Shown here: positions 62,521-64,000 of the stretch, one piece after another
How the letters are laid out: the number at the start of each line of letters is the position of its first letter
How positions within the stretch are numbered: the stretch's first letter is position 1
From: Crambe crambe
Taxonomy: Eukaryota; Porifera; Demospongiae; Poecilosclerida; Crambeidae
Assembly (NCBI GenBank): GCA_963924555.1
Contig: OZ004594.1
Location: forward strand, 1,302,001-1,366,000
Direction: 5' to 3'
DNA length: 64,000 bases
Notes under the pieces: model-generated
Databases searched by the model: none
What the model was told of the DNA's origin: nothing
Seen by the model: only the letters and a program-made list of their open reading frames with translations
Made by a program: the position numbers and the translations under genes

Positions 62521-62564
62521 CATTCTAATAACAGAAATTGAACACAGCTAGGCCTAGATAGTAG

Positions 62565-62810
62565 GACAGACCTAGTAGGACAATACAATAAAACACTGTA
62601 GGACAATAAAACACAGGCCTAGTAGGACATTAATAACACTGTAGGACAATAAAACACAGGCCTAGTAGGACGAAAATAAAATACTGTAGGACAATAAAAC
62701 ACAGGCCTAGTTAGGACAACAATAAAACACTAAAACATAGGACAATAAAACATAGGACAATAAAACATAGGATAATAAAACATAGGATAATAAAACACAG
62801 GCCTAGTGAT
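62565..62810. repeat. AGGACAATAAAACACAGGCC repeats
   Basis: Irregular array of AATAAAACACAGGCCTAGTA units, decaying to ACATAGGATAATAAA at the right. Confidence 0.85.
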
Positions 62811-64000
62811 TTCAATTTAAGCCCACCACCTAATTTCTAAACCAACTCAGAATAACCTGAAGAATTATTGCAGCATTGCATTGCATTGCATTTAACAAGT
62901 ACATGGCTCACTAGCTATATTTATTTATTAAATTTCCTCAATATTCACCACATGATACAGTTAAAATTCCTCACCTCCCAGTCTTAGTCATCGTCTCACC
63001 CCCCCATCATCTCTCACCTTCACACACATGATTCCCTCTCCTCTGCAATCTCCACACATGACTCACACGCTTCCTCTCTCCCACTCTCCCCTGCTCCTTC
63101 ACATCCTAAGTCCCTCTTCCTCCTTCACCCTCTCACGCTTCCCCACCTTAAACTACTCCCCACAACTCAAAGACTTCACGGGTGTTACAACAATACAATC
63201 AGACTAAGCCCTTACTCTAAATGGGTGTCAGCTAAGAAAATGAAAAGAAATTTTTTTCGCCATGCACATCCACCCGAGCTGCACACATTTACTCTTCACC
63301 AGGTAAATTGAATTCTGTGTTTACTTAATTGTAGCTAATTATGTACAGGATAATCTAGTGGTTAAACATGATTTTTTGCCCATATCATAATTATTATGAA
63401 ATAACAACATGACCAGTGCACCATAATCACATGACCAGTATGCCATTAATCCATAGTAACCATGACCATGCCAGTGTACCAGTAACTGTATGACTAGCTA
63501 GTATACAGATTACATGACCAGTGCACCATGGTCACATGATCAGTATACCAGTAACCCATAGCAACCATAGCTCATTAATTTTTATGATTACATGACCAGT
63601 GCACCATGGTCACATGATCAGTATACATTAACCTATATGATATCACATGACCAGTATGTGACCTAATATACAAGCTATCATGAATGTGCCATCATCATAC
63701 ATGCACTTTTTTATGAGAAAGGTAGCAGAGTAGAGCTGAGTTTCAAAAGAAGAAGAAGAAGCAACTGAAGCTGAAGTGTTTAATTTTCAGAGCAGTTTTT
63801 TGGATGGTGGCATGTTTTGATGCAGGTGAATAGCTTTTTATAGTAGGTCAATGACTGCAATTAAATGTGCCTTATATATTTGTGCGCCTTATAAACATTA
63901 GAAAAATTTTTTGGTGAGATATACAGCTGTTAGAGCTCGGAAAAGCAGATATGCAGCTTGTTAGAGCTCAGAAAGGAAAAACAGAGAGCCAATGTTCTTG
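62811..64000. other. Intergenic to window end
   Basis: A CT-rich stretch (62985-63150) is followed by scattered copies of CATGACCAGTGCACCAT and TCACATGATCAGTATAC (63405-63655). No gene recognised. Confidence 0.6.

Overview
The window reads as genomic DNA of an early-branching animal, most likely a demosponge (inference). It has spliced genes with short GT-AG introns, clear metazoan orthologues (LRRC45, PRPF31, VPS16, a GABA-B-type receptor, GRB2, NSE2/MMS21), death-domain/GTPase signalling genes of an invertebrate innate-immunity type, and tightly packed divergent gene pairs. Exon joins below were worked out by eye from splice consensus, phase and, where available, remembered orthologues; every multi-exon model given with full coordinates closes in frame.

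Positions 1 to about 32,910 are a tandem segmental duplication with three copies. The full unit is: (i) a large gene with a long array of ubiquitin-like repeats, an acidic linker, a Roc-like P-loop GTPase with COR-like region, and a C-terminal death domain; (ii) an NSE2/MMS21-type SUMO ligase gene; (iii) a decayed piece of NSE2 exon 3; (iv) a GRB2-like adaptor gene without a recognisable first exon; (v) a spacer full of foldback/MITE elements. Copy 1 (1 to ~8,100) has only the 3' end of gene (i). Copy 2 (~8,150 to ~23,000) is complete, with 18 ubiquitin-like repeats. Copy 3 (~23,050 to ~32,910) has 21 repeats and an extra internal death domain, and stops after NSE2. None of the 39 ubiquitin-like repeats ends in the Gly-Gly needed for cleavage or conjugation. 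Each array therefore looks like a built-in, non-processable linear polyubiquitin fused to a GTPase/death-domain protein. This is the strongest candidate for an undescribed system here.

Positions 33,059 to 53,544 are unique and gene-dense: LRRC45 (-) and PRPF31 (+) diverge from a 122-bp gap; VPS16 (-) and a death-domain gene (+) diverge from a 137-bp gap; two GABA-B-type receptor paralogues diverge from a 92-bp gap. The minus-strand receptor has the ectodomain and one membrane segment, then ends where TM2-TM7 exons should follow. The plus-strand one is a complete seven-helix receptor with a C-terminal coiled coil.

Positions 53,545 to 64,000 hold no gene I can recognise. They carry many tandem and interspersed simple repeats, homopolymer tracts and G- or C-rich blocks, with two weak exon-like stretches (near 55,950-56,032 and 61,510-61,955).

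Within the duplicated block, ubiquitin-like surfaces, death domains, a switch GTPase, a SUMO ligase and an SH2/SH3 adaptor travel together. That suggests an immune or stress signalling cluster, but co-function is inference only.
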